DNA from: Gammaproteobacteria bacterium
GTDB taxonomy: Bacteria > Pseudomonadota > Gammaproteobacteria > Chromatiales > Chromatiaceae
Reading direction: 5' to 3'
NCBI GenBank assembly: GCA_030625445.1
Contig: DAOUQU010000079.1
Location: forward strand, 1 to 7,157
DNA length: 7,157 nucleotides
Made by a program: the position numbers and the translations under genes
In this document: in pieces, positions 5,878-7,157 of the stretch
Layout of the letters: every line of letters begins with the position of its first letter
Numbering within the stretch: the stretch's first letter is position 1
Notes under the pieces: model-generated
The model's database searches: none
What the model was told of the DNA's origin: nothing
Seen by the model: the letters and a program-made list of their open reading frames with translations, nothing else

Positions 5878-6921
5878 ATGAAAATATTGATACTGGGTGT
5901 GAATGGCTTTATTGGCCATCACCTGTCGCGTCGTATCCTCGATACGACTGACTGGGAAGTCTTCGGCATGGATATGCACGCTGACCGGGTGCAGGATCTT
6001 GTCGAGCATGAACGCTTCACTTTTTTCGAAGGCGACATCACGATCAACCACGAATGGATTGAATATCATGTCAAGAAGTGTGATGTGATCCTGCCGCTGG
6101 TGGCGATTGCCACACCGGCAACCTATGTGACAAATCCACTGGCGGTGTTCGAGCTTGATTTCGAGGCCAATCTGCCGATTGTCCGCCACTGTGTACGCTA
6201 TAAAAAACGTCTGCTGTTTCCCTCGACATCCGAGGTATACGGCATGTGCAGTGATGAGGAGTTTCACCCCAACGAGTCAAATCTCGTGCTTGGCCCCATC
6301 AGCAAACCCCGCTGGATCTACTCCTGCTCCAAGCAGTTGATGGATCGTGTCATCAGCGCCTATGCGCAGCAGGATGGACTCGATTACACCCTGTTCCGGC
6401 CATTCAACTGGGTCGGCTCCGGGCTGGACAGTATGCATACGCCGAAGGAGGGAAGCTCCCGCGTCGTCACCCAGTTTCTCGGCCACATTGCCCGCGGCGA
6501 GCAGATCAAGCTGGTCGACGGCGGTGCGCAGCGCCGCAGTTTTACCGATGTCAGTGATGGCATTAGCGCGCTGATGAAGATTATCGCAAATGAAGATGGT
6601 TGTGCATCAGGGAATATCTACAATATCGGTAATCCGGATAATGATCTTTCGGTACGGGAACTGGCGGAGTTGATGCTGCAGATCGCCCAGGAGTTCCCTG
6701 AATATAAACCTGGAGCCGACAAGGTCGAACTTGTGGATGTCTCGTCCGGAGCCTATTACGGAGAGGGGTATCAGGATATCCAGACACGGGTTCCCTGGAT
6801 CGAAAACACCAAAACTGATCTTGAGTGGTCCCCGCGGGTCTCACTGCATGATGCCCTGCGCAATATCTTTGCCGCCTACAGAGATGAAGTGGGAACAGCC
6901 AGGGCCTTGCTCGATGACTGA
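5878..6921 (+). CDS. arnA: Stand-alone UDP-glucuronic acid oxidative decarboxylase (C-terminal half of ArnA)
   Basis: A cytoplasmic NAD-dependent extended SDR that oxidises UDP-glucuronate at C4 and decarboxylates it to UDP-Ara4O, the first committed step. The 347 residues equal the dehydrogenase domain of E. coli ArnA (about 306-660). The Rossmann motif GVNGFIG (7-13) starts almost at the N-terminus, so no linker from a fused ancestor remains. WIEYHVKKCDV and LPLVAIATP are identical or nearly so to E. coli ArnA. PSTSEVYGMCSD (115-126) gives Ser118 and Glu119, equivalent to Ser433 and Glu434; Tyr148-xxx-Lys152 is the SDR pair; GYQDIQTR ends in Arg304, which I align with the catalytic Arg619. 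The ATG at 5878 is fixed by the fold. Only weak GGGA (5863-5866) precedes it. Unlike the five genes upstream it is not coupled, being set off by repeat-filled gaps on both sides. Confidence 0.93.
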   Translation: MKILILGVNGFIGHHLSRRILDTTDWEVFGMDMHADRVQDLVEHERFTFFEGDITINHEWIEYHVKKCDVILPLVAIATPATYVTNPLAVFELDFEANLPIVRHCVRYKKRLLFPSTSEVYGMCSDEEFHPNESNLVLGPISKPRWIYSCSKQLMDRVISAYAQQDGLDYTLFRPFNWVGSGLDSMHTPKEGSSRVVTQFLGHIARGEQIKLVDGGAQRRSFTDVSDGISALMKIIANEDGCASGNIYNIGNPDNDLSVRELAELMLQIAQEFPEYKPGADKVELVDVSSGAYYGEGYQDIQTRVPWIENTKTDLEWSPRVSLHDALRNIFAAYRDEVGTARALLDD

Positions 6922-6939
6922 ATACAGCAATGCAGTCAT
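6914..6939 (+). repeat. Inverted repeat spanning the decarboxylase stop codon
   Basis: ATGACTG (6914-6920) and CAGTCAT (6933-6939) are perfect 7-bp complements around a 12-base loop, overlapping the TGA at 6919-6921. No T tract follows, so it is not an intrinsic terminator. It may be chance. Confidence 0.3.
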
Positions 6940-6970
6940 GCAACAAACAGATGTAAGGGATGATGCAGAA

Positions 6971-7113
6971 ATTAAAGTACCAGGATGTGCAGAATTTTTG
7001 TTTGTGGTTTTTGTTGCCACGTCGGGCGCATAGTGAACTATGTAACCAGAGTGGCGGCGAAAAGCACGGACAAAAAGGCAAGCGAGATTGGTATTTTAAT
7101 AAATACCACATCC
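6971..7113 (+). repeat. Highly self-complementary element filling the decarboxylase-arnD gap
   Basis: Several inverted repeats nest here. ATTAAAGTACCA (6971-6982) pairs with TGGTATTTTAAT (7089-7100) over 12 positions with one G-T pair. A long imperfect hairpin runs from 6995 to 7076: TTTTTGT (6995-7001) pairs with ACAAAAA (7070-7076), then 7002-7006 with 7065-7069, then 7008-7020 with 7051-7063 (wobbles included), topped by CATAGT/ACTATG (7029-7034, 7037-7042). Alternatively GGTATTT/AAATACC (7090-7096, 7101-7107) forms a hairpin while GGATGTG (6983-6989) pairs with CACATCC (7107-7113); this excludes the 12-bp stem. It could be a MITE-like dispersed element or a structured RNA. A 53-codon open frame (6960-7121) runs through it and is probably incidental. 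No transposase or target duplication is evident. Confidence 0.6.
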
Positions 7114-7137
7114 CTAAGTGAGTAGTCGGCAAATCTC

Positions 7138-7157
7138 ATGAAGATTGCGCTGAAAGT
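7138..7157 (+). CDS. arnD: Probable arnD start (4-deoxy-4-formamido-L-arabinose-phosphoundecaprenol deformylase), truncated
   Basis: Only six full codons are visible: ATG then KIALK, with GT starting the next. This resembles the N-terminus of ArnD, a NodB-type polysaccharide deacetylase (E. coli VGLRIDVDT; LKV-DVDT-like forms occur in relatives). ArnD is the one Ara4N step between ArnC and ArnT still missing from the operon, so position supports the call. ArnD removes the formyl group from the undecaprenyl-linked sugar. No clear Shine-Dalgarno precedes the ATG. The evidence is short and mostly contextual. Confidence 0.55.

Noticed and set aside
6914..7033. 39-codon open frame starting over the decarboxylase stop
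   Set aside because: No recognisable protein features, no ribosome site, and its 3' half lies in the self-complementary element in a different frame.
6581..7132. Long minus-strand open frame across the end of the decarboxylase and the following gap
   Set aside because: Over half is antisense to a clear coding gene, and the translation has no recognisable domain; it is a shadow frame.
1..7157. CRISPR array, tRNA, rRNA or transposase gene
   Set aside because: No regularly spaced direct repeats, no RNA gene signatures and no transposase reading frame were seen on either strand.

Overview
The window holds most of an L-Ara4N (4-amino-4-deoxy-L-arabinose) lipid A modification operon, read on the + strand, with the 5' part of a divergent lipoprotein gene at its left edge. 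The proteins resemble enterobacterial Arn proteins strongly. Together with moderate GC (my visual impression is mid-50s percent) and dispersed palindromic repeats of a kind common in gammaproteobacterial genomes, this suggests a Gram-negative gammaproteobacterium, probably not an enterobacterium. The genus cannot be told from the sequence.

Layout. 1-417 (minus): a lipoprotein with a lipobox and a CxxxC motif, like SCO1/SenC thioredoxin-fold proteins, cut by the window edge. 418-581: divergent intergenic region with a plausible promoter for each direction. 582-5668: five genes in one tightly packed block, each joined to the next by a 4-base stop/start overlap (ATGA three times, TTGA once): arnT, an SMR-type flippase subunit (ArnE/ArnF-like), arnB, arnC and a stand-alone formyltransferase equal to the N-terminal half of ArnA. 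5669-5877: a 209-base gap holding two different palindromic repeats and a small hairpin. 5878-6921: a stand-alone UDP-glucuronate decarboxylase equal to the C-terminal half of ArnA. 6922-7137: a second gap of 216 bases, filled by a strongly self-complementary element that can fold in two exclusive ways. 7138 to the end: the first codons of what is probably arnD.

How the genes work together (known pathway). The ArnA dehydrogenase half oxidises and decarboxylates UDP-glucuronate to UDP-Ara4O. ArnB transaminates it to UDP-Ara4N. The ArnA formyltransferase half N-formylates it. ArnC moves the formylated sugar to undecaprenyl phosphate, ArnD deformylates it, the SMR protein(s) flip it across the inner membrane, and ArnT attaches L-Ara4N to lipid A. 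The result is reduced negative charge and resistance to polymyxin and cationic peptides.

The unusual points are ArnA split into two genes at its domain boundary, one SMR gene where E. coli has two, a permuted gene order, and palindromic elements in both gaps flanking the decarboxylase gene while every other junction is overlapped. I found no wholly new system. The best candidates for a second look are the structured element before arnD and the repeat punctuation around the decarboxylase gene.
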